Below the pieces are notes generated by a model. That model searched no databases and was not told where the DNA came from. It was given only the letters and a program-made list of their open reading frames with translations. 64,000 bases of DNA. Source: Bombus terrestris. Taxonomy: Eukaryota; Arthropoda; Insecta; Hymenoptera; Apidae. The stretch lies in the NCBI RefSeq assembly GCF_910591885.1, contig NC_063273.1, positions 10,168,001-10,232,000 of the forward strand. The letters run 5' to 3'. Positions 34,734 to 46,116 of the stretch are shown piece by piece. A program made the position numbers and the translations under genes. Every line of letters begins with the position of its first letter. Within the stretch, counting starts at the first letter, position 1.

Positions 34734-36210
34734 TTCGCGCGACGTTGATGATTGGTTTTGCTTCGTGTCGGCAACAAACGACACTGCGTGCTTCGCCGAG
34801 ATTCTTGGAAATCTCGCGGAAAATCGCGAAACCATTAATGACACGCACTGACGTCTATTCGAACGTATTATCGGCTGGCAATTGTTCGGTAATACGTTGC
34901 GCATTTTATATTCTACATACGTCATACGCATCAGCGAGCGCGGAAATTTCAACGGTGCCACCACCCAGCCCGAGGGGTTGCACACAGCGTCATGGCGGGG
35001 GTGGCAGCAGGACGCGAGCGGGGAGGGCGCGCATCGGTGGACGGAAAAGCGAATCAGCTTTCAAATAAAAACGTCGAATTCACACGCGCGGCCGCGTCGA
35101 ATGCATCCTCTATAATTTAAAACGGCTACCGTGAGCGTTGAAGCATCAAATAAAAACAATCGCGTCGCGGGGATATGATGTAATGAACGATATCGGATTT
35201 TCAGCTAATTTTTAATCGCACCGCTGCGCCCTCGTTGGAACCGGCCGCGGCGCGGAGGCAGCGGCCGGAAAAACGCAGGTTTTACCCGGGCTTTCTCCGA
35301 TCGGTTCGAACGTTGAATTTACATCGAGCTTCGAACTCGTCCTCGGCTTTGTTTAAATATTTATGAAATTCTTTGTCCCAACCGACTGATAATTCTTGCA
35401 AACCGTGGGAGTTTCATCCCCTTTCTGTACCGCGTATTATCGTGTAAATTTCTTTAATGTATATCCCCCCATTGTTCCCGATATCGCGAAATCGATTGTC
35501 GATGGACGAGTAAATTTTTCCGCAAAAACACGGCAAAGACAATTAAACTTTTTTATAGGTTTAGCTGTATATTAAACTCTACGTAACTGTTAATGAAATA
35601 GATACGAATTAATATACGTAGATTATGTAGTGTCATCTCCTTAACAAAGTGCACAAAGCTGGATGAGAAACAAGAGCACAATGCCCTCTGGACGAGGAAA
35701 GGAAAAACAAAAAAACGAAAAATCGCGAAACGTCGTGGCATCGAGCTTTGATAGAAAATATCTGGAAAGAACAGTAAGAGGCTTTTCCATTTTATTTCCT
35801 CTTTTTTCTCTGCGGCCATTCGAGGGGGACGCGGAATTGATTAGAGGGCGCGTAAACGTCGCGCGTAATTGACGGTGAAAGAGAGGAAAACACTCTTTAG
35901 GGTGTTGGCACGACTACTTTCGTGCGACGCAATAAAACAAAATACCGGCTCGCTTTTGTACCGGCGCGATGCTACGGGCTTACGCAGCCGTTAAGAGTTA
36001 ACGACGTAACGATTATGTCGCCATCCGGGATAATCACTATCGCCACCGATACGAATCTTTATAACTTCAAACGCACCGGAAAACACGCTCCAGAGGCACG
36101 CCCCCGAGAGTGTTTCACGGTGAAAATGTACCAAATGTCCGTCAGTTTCCGCGATCTGCGGGCATTTTGCCGGAAACGAAATGCCATCTCCTCTTGCTTA
36201 TTGCTAAAAT

Positions 36211-39200
36211 AATTGCAAAGGGAGGAATACTTTATTCTCTGTACGATTATAATATTGGAAGAGCAATTCTGAACCTATTATATTTCAGTTGGCTTTTAAT
36301 TGAATGAGGCTTAATTGGATGAAATTGATCGATCAACTTTACCGACGGTGAGATTACTTTGGTGTAATGTTAAAATAGTAACAATTACTAGACTAATAGT
36401 AATTTAATTGAACAAAAATACATATATAAAATACTTGAAGCAAACTCTATGTAAATGTGGAATTTAAATGGCGAAACGAATTTCTATTTCAGCTTCGCTT
36501 CTTTAGTTGTATTCATTATTAATTTTTATTATTATTTTATATCTTTGTTAATCATTTCACTGTTACTCACGCGTCCTGCTACTGGTAATAGAATTCAGAA
36601 ATTTTCATTGTCAGCTTCAACTTCCGTTCAGGCTGACCTCTGGCTGATTCAATTAGATCTTATATTAATTCATTGACATTCTTAGGTTATTCCACACCAA
36701 ATACACCTTTTAACCAGTAATACGTTCTTCCTCGTTGCCTGCAATTGCATTTGCCATCATTCTATTAAGTTTCCTACTGTTTTCATAAAACTCTTACCAT
36801 CGAAAGTTGCACTATTTTAATCTCAATTTTCGAAACCAAACCAAGTATTAAATAATAACGTAACATCTTGGACACCTTTATGCAATATTTGTTGAAGAAA
36901 TAATTTTCTTGAAAAATTCCGTGGACCCTCGCCACTCTCAATGGACATCCCTTAAAATCTTGAGGCAAAGCCTCTCAAGGAAAGCTTGAAAAGTCTGGAA
37001 AGAAAATCCTGAAAGCTATTCCTAAATTTTTCACTAACCATTTCCAAGCTTATCAGAAACTCGCATGCTTCAGGCGGCGCCAGACTCTGCCAGATATTCG
37101 TAGAGCTATCAGCCGCCGATTACAGAGAGGAATCCCTGGATGTGAGCGGAACTGTTGACTTCTCATTTGTTTTCTATTTCTAGCGGCGATGTAACCGGTC
37201 TACGTAGCTACGTAGTGACTTTTCTTCGCCGGTATAGGTCGGCCAGAGAGGTATAAGGGTAATCCCGTGGGGTGCCCCGGAGGGAGTTTCATATAGAGGG
37301 CCGCCGCGGTGTGGCCTCATATATAAGGATTTATCACGGCTAAGTCTCCCGTATATTGCTACGTACCGAACCCTGCTTCTTCGTCCACGAGCTTCGCTAT
37401 ATTCTCTCTCGTTCTTCTCTTTGCTCTTACCTTCATCCGAGCTTCTCTGTTCGACCAGTCTAAAGGCTAGATCTGCTGGCCTGTTCTTCGACCTGGTGCT
37501 CGGCCACCGAGTCATCTTCTGGCTCATTTCTAGGCCGGTGATTTTCTATCTAGATTTTAATTTAATGTTTGATCTTGCTCGTTTTTAAAGTCGTTTAATT
37601 TTTAAACAGTAGAATGAGATTTTTATCGAGTAAGTATTACGATAATTGAACTTATAAACTTTACGAATTAAAAGAACAAAACAAGCGATGGTATTATAAG
37701 TGTTATTCTTTAATATTCACCATGGAATTTATTATTATTTATTATTTCTGATGTCTGCTCGCAATTAATAGGCTCGTAAAAGTGAATCATTTGTCTTTTC
37801 AAACAGTTGAATGCTGGTTATGGTTTTAGGTAATAGGTGTGAGAATTTCACAAAAGCCGGTCAATGATAATAAAGTTATGTTTACTATACAAGAGGATTT
37901 TCGTTTAGTTGATTAAAAAGATATATGTGTGAAGTATAGTGTGAATATTTGAATTACATTAAAAGCTTTTCCTTTATTTGTTATATATATTGTAAAGAAA
38001 AGAACGGTTGTTACATTTACAAGCAATGAACATAAATAGGAAACCGGTTCACTACGCTATTAACAGGTACACCATAAAGAATAATAATGCGGCTCAGCTG
38101 ACTCCTTGCGAACCTCATCAATCTGCGAGAAGTTTGAATTTCAGATGATAAATGCGTGGCTGTTCAAAAGAGTTTCGCTCTGCTGTTTCTTCCAGACTTT
38201 CCACTTCCAAGAGAACTTTTCTGCGAAAATGTGTATATCCCAAGAAAGTATTGCAGTAAGATAAATGAAATTGTTTATAATAGACTGCGTTATTTTTTCG
38301 TTTCTATTCGTTAAATCGTAAAATTCGTGTTATACATATACGTACATATACTAGCATCGTCAATATTCACCTATTGGCATTTTACTTATCGCAGTCATTA
38401 ATCTTCAGGAATTGAGGCTACAAAACGATATATCATATTTATTTTCATTGCCAATCGCTTACCATAAACAAATTTATTTAGTTTCCGACTTATTTACAAT
38501 TATTTTCCTAATTATGTATTACAAAGAAATGTAATTGCTTTTTACGTCGGCACATTTAACTAGTCGAAGATATTTGCATTTCCTATTTATCGACAGACTC
38601 GACTTTAGTTCACGTATCATTTGAATTTATTCTTCTCTGTTGCAAGAATCAATAACAGCATATGTTCTAATGTAGTTGCACAAAGATTATTAAATTAAAA
38701 TTACAAATTCGTTGCAAATTCGTTACAAAACTACCATTCATCAAAGTGGGAACACACCCTCGGTTTGCAGACTACACGATTCCGAGGTCTACGGAACAGG
38801 ACGCATCCAATTGGGAAAATAAAGTTATTTGGAAACCGCGGCGAGGGCGCATTAGGGGTTCGCCGCAAGTACGGGCCGATAAAACCTTTACGGGTAACCA
38901 TGACCTCTTCGCGTTCGCGGGACGTCCCATGATGGCGCGCACTGGGATCTAGAACATCTCTGGTCTTTTCTTCCTTTTTTCCCTTTTCTCCAGCCAGCCC
39001 GCAAAATATCTCCTCGCGCCGTTTATTCCGAATCAGATCCCGGATCCACTCGTATGACGTCGCTTCCGTTCCCTCAGGGATTTCAACGTTTCGCCTCCTT
39101 TCCGCCTCTTCCGCCAAAGAGATCCGCTGTCCTCTTCAAGCTCGCTTATTCGCGCGTTCTTTCACGAGGGGAGGAAGCTTGGATCGTCCGGAAAAGTAGG

Positions 39201-40890
39201 GTAGGTTATCGAGAATTTTCCGCTGTTTTGGGACCGAAGTGGCACATCTCGCGGGGATAAAGGATACTTTCAGGATGTGGGTTTTTAGGCAACCATTGTG
39301 TTCCAACACATCATCGGGATACGAATGGGGTGAGAGAATGTGATGAGTCACTTTACCGTATCGTTGAACATTTCTTTTTTTTGTAAGGAATCGAAAGATG
39401 TTTAGAATTATTTGTATCGAAATAATATACACCCTCGTTCATATATAACTGAATGCTTATAATAATCATTTAGGATAAGGATAAATAAACGTTGTAATTG
39501 TAAAATGAAATTAATATATTCAGAAGGAAGCTGTGATATGTAACATCGTCTCTTATGTTTGATTTAAAAAATTCATTTCAATGAAAATTACATTTGAGAC
39601 TAATAAGCGTCTATTCATAAGAATTATGAATTGATAAACTCCAGAATCTTAAATATTCTACTGAATTATCGATCTAATTGCTCAGCACAGTAGGGCTGTG
39701 CCATTGATCTGCAACAAACTATCAAAATTTCTAAGAAGAAAGCGATATAACAACAGTTTCTCATATCGGATGTATCCTTACTAAAATCCAATAAAATCAC
39801 CTTAAAAATAAAGAACAAACTACCTACATTAAAAACCCGTATAGAATTTGAATAACCAAGTCGCTCTTCCTCTAAAAAGAAAAACCTTTTACCTATCCGG
39901 AACACGAAACTCTTCCAATATCCGTTCTCTGGGTGGAGCGGGATCGTCTGAACGTTTAAACGAAATAATCCGGCGGAAATTCCCTCCGTCATCCGGAGTT
40001 TAATCGCGTATAAGCGCGCGTTCCACGGCTCGTTCCGACAATTTCGGAATGTCTCGGCCGGTTGTGGCAGCCGACGGAATCGCGGAATTTCTCGTAGGTG
40101 CTGGGACCAGGATGTTTCGGCGGGCCGAACAGCGTCGTCGTCGTCGTTCTCTCCTCGTCGCATCAACTCGCGCGGCCACGGCATCGTTAGCGGCATACCT
40201 TATCGTTTGGAGCACGGGACCCAGCCGTTTGGAATGCGCAAACACCAGTCCGTTACTTGCCAGGGTCTTCCTGCGCCCTACCATATTAGACGGGATAGAA
40301 ATGGTTGTCTCTCGTTTCGGCGAGTTTACACGAGAAGATTGACAATAGGGGAACGCGTGAATCATCCCAAGTTTCCGCGATTTATACGGCCGTGAATTCA
40401 TTCCCCTGGATGGGTCTCGTATATTGGGACAAGTCGGTTTAGCTGCGACGAGAAATTGGTACTGAATGATTTAGTCGAACCACGCTACGTCCCTTGGGTC
40501 GTTTCGAACCTTAACGTGTTCTTTTTCGTCGTTAAAAAGTTCCTTAAATTTGAAGGAAATTTGAGAGGTAGAAAAGTTGAACAACTTTTATATTTTGTCG
40601 TTTCAATATGGTATTACCGTTGAAATATTAAAGGTCTCTTTGTCTCCGTTGAAACGAACAAACGATCAAGGTAGACCAATTTTGAAAACCGTAATAACGG
40701 TAAGATTTTGATGTCGTTAACAAAATATGAGGATGACGTCTGACCATGTATTGTTTAAAATCTCTGTTTCAAGCTACTAGATAGATATCGAAGGTGCAAC
40801 AAATATATCTGTAATCTGTAATTGCTCGATGAATTTAATATTACGATAATAAATAAGTATTCCATGTGAGAATAAAATATTTCAAACGCC
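36211..40890. other. AT-rich DNA with islands at 37050-37530, 38720-39250 and 39960-40500
   Basis: Islands are short and separated by long AT-rich stretches (36220-37000, 37550-38700, 39330-39930). A small imperfect hairpin, CTTGAGGC with GCCTCTCAAG, is at 36959-36979. A 176-codon minus frame (39666-40196) spans an island/desert boundary but has no domain. No RNA gene is seen. Confidence 0.55.
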
Positions 40891-42448
40891 CGAAACGAAT
40901 TAAGCACGAAGTAAAATCGCCGTCGACGTAATGAAATCCAGCCTAGAAAAATCGACCTCGCCCGTGAACAGCTACCCGAAACGAATTTTATAATTCGCCT
41001 TACGTAGGAATTATCAACTTGAAAAGAAAGAAAAGAGAATGGGAGAGGGAAATAGGTGAAAATATTAACGATGGGACGTGCTGAAGAGGATGAAGTTACG
41101 ACCTTGGGTAAGGTCGAATTGCCCTGCAACGGACGAAACATTTCCGTCCGAGCGTGTAAAGCGGCCTTTAGGCAGAAGCTGGGTTCTATCGCAGTTCGCG
41201 AATTCCGTCCTGTCATTTGTAACTGTCGGGCTGCTCATTACAATTCCCCATTCCTCGCCTCTGAACTAACCCCCTTCCCCAAAGCCCCGAGCGTCCCAAC
41301 CCCTCTCCACGCTGCCCTCGAACGTCTCGTTTCTGCAGCGGAGGCAACGAAGGGTTCTGCCGTTTGTGCTTCCTCGCTTTCTCTCTCCCCGTCTCCTCCT
41401 CTGTCTCTCCTACCCCTTTCTCTTGACGTTTATGCGCAAACGCAACCTATTTTGCCCCCGTGAAATCATCCCCGCGAAGGCGAAGAAGAAGAAGAACAGG
41501 CTAATAAAAATATTAATTTTTAATCGCTCGTTTAATCGTCTTTCATCCTGCTCGAGATCGAATCCTAATTTAACTGGTTCGACGAGCTGCAACCCTTTGT
41601 TCGTAGGGGTGAAAGGTTAGGATAAGGGGATTTTATTCTATCGAGCGCGGCAGTCGGCGTGACGAATAATGTTTGGAGGTAAGTTCGTCGCGATGGGGGA
41701 TTTATTGCGGTCAAATATTGGCGCAAAATTTTGAAGGTTACGCCGGTCCGCTGACATTCTCGTAAATTATAAATATACGAGCGTAACCGATAAATCCCGC
41801 GTTTATCCTGCACCCTGCAGATACATCAAAATCCCATCCGATGACTGTCGTGCATGCTACATCGATCAGGCTATCTCTTCGATAAACGTGTCTGGCTGTA
41901 GATCAAAACCGAAAGACCCTTATCTTTCTTGGATCGTCAAGAAGCTTCGAGTACAAATTCTTCCGCCCCTCGGAAGTCCGTAAAGCATCGGCGAGAGTAA
42001 AGAAAAAGCCCGCAATGGTTCCATTCACGGGATACAATACACGGATCTTGAACGAGTCATCCCGGAAAAATATTCCTGACAAAATCGGGATGACTGCCCG
42101 ACGTTCTTCTGTCTGCCATCCTCCAACTGGAATCAGCCACCCCCAACTTTGGATCGGCCATTTTCTTTATTACATTCCTTATTTCCTATCCACCAGCCTC
42201 TGTAACTGTAATACAAATTCCTATTGTGATTTATGTTGATATCAATGGCAACCCCTCGGTGTCGTGGCGTTCGCTGCTCTCACCCCTGCGTCCCCGTGTC
42301 GAAAGGACGCCCTCCACTCACCCTCCTCGTCCAGATATTATGCTTTATTGAATCAGAGTTGTCACTGTTATTGTTGCCTTCTCGCCGCTCTCCCCTGTCC
42401 CGCTCGCTTCTTCGACTCGTTCGTTCGTTTCATGGCTGCCAGGCCAGA

Positions 42449-42480
<32 letters not shown>

Positions 42481-44582
42481 ATTTCTCTTAGGGTGGTTTG
42501 AAACCAGCCTGGGGCCTCTATGAATTTTATTAATAAAACAACATCGGCGAGCGCCGCCGACAAAGCGACGACTGACAGGCGTTACGCGTGTATCTCTGTT
42601 TGGAGTCGACGAGCGTGGAAAATTTGCACGGCTCCCAACCCTCTCCGCGGAAAGGAAGCGCGTCCCGCCGTCGGATCCCGGTTTTCTAAAGCGGGACAAG
42701 CGCGAAGGCACCGCGCTACTTATCGTCCCCGAGGGTGGACTACCTTTGTGCCACGGTTTCAAGAACCGAGCGCAACATTGTTGGTTCGCTCGCACAAACT
42801 AATAGCTAGTAACCCCGAGGAGACTGGTGATTTTTTTCTTCTCTGGTGATGAGTGACTGGGAAGTTCTGTGAAGATCGGGTTAACCTCGGCATTATTGGT
42901 ATTATTTGGGTTCTTTAACCTTTCTATGGTACGATGATGCGACAAGGAACCTAATATTAATTATTCTATAATTGTGGGTTAGGCTGATTTAGATTCAGGT
43001 AGTTGTTTTATAATTGTTGTTACAGATTTAATAAGGAGTATGATGAGTGAGAATTCTGTAATTTACACATCAGTGTAACAGTAACATCAGAGTGGACAAA
43101 CAACAAATTCTTGCTGAGATCTTCTCTTCCTGCTATTGCTCTTCCTCCTTTCCTTCCTCCTCGCTCCTCCTTTTTTCACACCTTTTCATTTGATTTTTGT
43201 ATTTTCATCCCTTTCCTCTCTCCTCTTTTACTCTTCGTTCCTTTTCTATTACCCCTTCCCTGATTTCATTCAATAAGGAATTTCTACTAAAATTCTGTTT
43301 TTGTCTCAGACGCATTAGCATTCAGTTCATGGAACCGGGACAATAAAGGAGAGCTGCTGGAGTATACGCGTGGGAAATATCGTTTCGATGAAATCAATGA
43401 CCATGCATAGGCCACGTGAACCCCGAAGAATTCACGGTCCTCGGTAATAGAAGCAGGAAACCATACCTGCCGCGTCATTGGCCAACCATTCGCGCGCTTC
43501 GCTCCTCTGAATGGGATCTAAGAAGCAATACTCCCATTAGCGGCCGATTGAAACGGTGCTCGAACGCGGAAAGCGAGAGTTGGCAGAGAAGGAACGGGCC
43601 CAGAAAGGAAGAGACCGAAACGAAAAGGGAACACGCGTACGTTTACACAGTACACACGGTAACTTGCGTCAGTGGCCCGCTATAAACGTGATTAATGGAC
43701 ACGAGTCGCTTACCATTCTGATACTCTTGCTGCAGTCAGAACAACAAAGTGTTCCTTCACCCGCCGTCGACCTTCTCCCCTTGTTCTTTCCACTCAACAC
43801 CTCCACGACTGTCTGTCTTTTTCTGTCGAGTTCATCGTGCTTTCCAGAAGGGGACGCCTTTCATATTTTTGAGAATTTGGTTCGAGGAATAAATTTGGGA
43901 ATAACGCTCGGGATTGCCAGGAATTGTGTTTTAGACATCTTGACGTTGATGGTAATCGATTATTAAAATAGTTGAGCCGATTGAATATGATTCTTTGAAT
44001 TTGGTTCTCATTTTTCGAATAATATTCGTATCATAAATAATATAGAATATTGTTTGAAAAATTAATTAAATAAATATAAATATACATAGACGTAAATAGA
44101 ATAAACATAAGAGGACATATATTTGGCCTTCGAGGTACAAAATGCAAACAAAAATTACAATTTTTCTACAGATAAAAGTTTCAATTATCCTCTGATGCTA
44201 AACGACCAATTACCAAGAATACTTTTCTAAAAAAAGCAGTTCCCATTGAATCATTCTACGATATAAGCGAAGTATACAACAAGAATATTATAAAAACCAA
44301 CTATCGATAACGCAACGAAGACACGGTTGAACATTCTTACAAACCTTTTCTATCGTTTGACTATAGTCTGAACACATCGGATAGCAAGACGAACATCCCT
44401 TTCGCAGCCGATGACAACTCGCACGATGTGTGCACATGCAGGAGTATTCTCTCACAGAGGACAGCGCAAACATTCTCGATTTACACGTTAGCCATTCCAT
44501 TTGGCTCGAATCGGTTGGAAGCCATTAATATTGGCCAGCGTGAAACCCACTCGAGGTTCTGGCTCGCCAACAAGACAGACAA
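40891..44582. other. CpG-rich sequence (40900-42850) then mixed DNA with a polypyrimidine tract
   Basis: The 40900-42850 stretch contains several short GC peaks and CT-rich runs. From 43123 to 43262 the plus strand is almost pure pyrimidine. At 43284-43309, TACTAAAATTCTG, a T-rich tract and TCAG form a good 3' splice-site match. The following sequence (43312-43407, frame beginning ALAFSSWN) is open for 32 codons only. AT-rich DNA follows to 44580. Confidence 0.5.
42449..42476. repeat. (CT)14 microsatellite
   Basis: An uninterrupted CT run next to a TCGTTCGTT-type repeat. The reverse strand would encode only Arg/Glu repeats. Confidence 0.95.
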
Positions 44583-45155
44583 CCCTTTGCTCCTGATTCT
44601 CTGAAATCGTCTAAATCGGGCTAAAAATTTCACCAAACAACTCCTTCTCCTTTTTCTTGGTCTCTGTCACCCTGTACTCTTCTTCTTTCATCTTCAACTT
44701 CGTTCTTTCTATCTTTTTTTTATATTCCTCTCGTCATTCGTCCATTTCGTTCTTTTTTTTCAGTACGAATCTTCGCTAGTGATTTTCTAAAATTGTTTGA
44801 GCTGATGTAAAAATTCCGCTGAAAGTCTCTTCTTACTTTTTCTTTATCTCTCGGCCTATACTTTTCTTCGTCCACTTTCGACTTCATTATATTTCCATCC
44901 TCTTATATACTTCTGTCTCTGTTCTACCCTATCTTCATCGTTCGTCTAATTCGTCCTTTTCCAGTTCGAGCCTTTGCTCTTAATTTTTCGAAATCATCTG
45001 ATCCAAGGACGAACATTCCTCTAAAAATCTCCTCTTCCTTAATCCCCAACCTCGTGTTATCCATGCTCTTATACTTTTCACTTTTTCTTCTAGCCGGTCT
45101 TCGTCACTCGTCTAGTTCATCCTTTCTCCAGTGCGAGCCTCGAAATCAATAAATA
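44583..45155. repeat. Decayed tandem repeat, unit about 190 bp, three copies and a fragment
   Basis: Units begin at 44583 (CCCTTTGCTCCTGATTCTCTG), 44771 (CTTCGCTAGTGATTTTCTA) and 44971 (CCTTTGCTCTTAATTTTTCG), and a fragment begins near 45137. Each runs through AAATCNTCTGA-like, TAAAAAT, TCTCTTCTT and TCGTCATTCGTC/TCGTTCGTC blocks and ends near CAGTNCGAG. The region is pyrimidine-rich on the plus strand. Copies are strongly diverged, so the array is old. Confidence 0.65.
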
Positions 45156-45302
45156 CATATTTGTTCGCCACACAGCGCATCAACTATCAATGACACTAAT
45201 ACCATTAGTCGTGATCTGACGCAGCATGCGCGTGTGATTCGTGCTTGTCGACGAAAGACGAAGACAGACACGGTTGGATCTATGGGTCAAAGGGAGGTAG
45301 GA

Positions 45303-45366
45303 CGAGAGTGGCGAGAGAGTGAGAGAGAGTGAGAGTGTATGTGTGAGAGAGAGAGACAGAGAGGGG
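45303..45366. repeat. Imperfect (GA)n/(GT)n microsatellite
   Basis: GAGAGAGTGAGAGAGAGTGAGAGTGTATGTGTGAGAG-type sequence at the 3' edge of a CpG island. Confidence 0.9.
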
Positions 45367-45369
45367 TGA

Positions 45370-45892
45370 GAGAAAGCTCCTGTTAGAACGGTTCCTCTCG
45401 TTCCCCGTGATTTCCGCAGAGTCACGTTACAAATGACTGCGGCCGCCTTCCATCCTCGTTATCGAAGTGACATAATCGTCCGTTCGTAACGCGCCTGCTA
45501 CCTCCACGTATCGCTACGTAGGCTAGGTACGCAGAAACCCGAGGCGCCACGCGCCGCAAGACCGACGTCACACAATGACGTACCAGCGTTTAATAATCCC
45601 GTATCGTCGTCTCTGTCTATCAGGACCGTTGTCGGCGGCTGAGCGTTCATTAACTGGGAAATACTGGCCTGTCGTGGTCAAAAGATACGCTGCTACTACT
45701 TGCAGCCAAATGGCCGAGCGCGACGCACGTAATACGCTCCAGTTAATGCTTTGGCCGATGTTACGTGACTTCGATTAAAATCAACTCGTTCCGCTCCTTT
45801 CGGAAGATCAACTTATGGTTGTGTAACGAATTTCGGATTTTAATTTCAAGAAGATTTCGGATTGTCAGTTGTTGTGGAAGGATTTCATGATT
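45370..45892. other. CpG-rich island, no gene seen
   Basis: Dense CpG to about 45780, with a GCTACGTAGGCTAGGTACG palindrome-rich patch near 45512-45531 and three CGTCA/TGACG half-sites around 45562-45580 (GACGTCACACAATGACGTA). Paired TGACG elements of that sort are CREB/ATF-type sites. A 67-codon frame at 45575-45778 is unassigned. Confidence 0.4.
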
Positions 45893-46116
45893 GACCTAGA
45901 AAATTCTTGTTAGGTAGAAGGGGGAAATGATAAGTACGAAAGATAGAAAGAGGTGGAGCTAGAGTCAAAATAATAGACATAATTTTTAAATAAACAGTGT
46001 AAGAGACCTAGAAAATTCTTGTTAGGTAGAAGGGGGAAATGATAAGTACGAAAGATAGAAAGAGGTGGAGCTAGAATCAAAATAATGGACATAATTTTTA
46101 AATAAACAGTGTAAGA
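45893..46116. repeat. 112-bp tandem duplication, near-identical copies
   Basis: Copy 1 (45893-46004) and copy 2 (46005-46116), each starting GACCTAGAAAATTCTTG and ending CAGTGTAAGA, differ at about two positions (AGAGTC against AGAATC; AATAGAC against AATGGAC). The period of 112 is not a multiple of 3, so a frame crossing both copies is not conserved. Low divergence implies a recent duplication or an assembly artefact. Confidence 0.95.

Larger units (their letters stand above)
33241..36210. other. Large GC/CpG-rich, pyrimidine-biased block without a gene
   Basis: This is the longest unbroken high-GC block in the left half. From about 33770 to 34450 the plus strand is strongly pyrimidine-rich (runs such as CCTTTTTTTGG, TTTCTCCTTTCC), giving artefactual Lys/Arg/Glu-rich frames on the minus strand and Phe/Ser/Pro-rich frames on the plus strand. 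A (CGAG)n run is at 33475-33492, an AT-dinucleotide-rich patch at 34685-34733 and a CCGGCCGC/GCGGCCGG inverted repeat at 35241-35268. It could be a CpG-type promoter or 5' untranslated region, but no start-codon-bearing domain follows. Confidence 0.5.

Noticed and set aside
43425..43437. GAAGAATTCACGG, resembling the 3' half of the miR-263 family
   Set aside because: The seed half is absent. The sequence is explained by a 6-base CGTGAA/TTCACG inverted repeat, and no long precursor stem is present.
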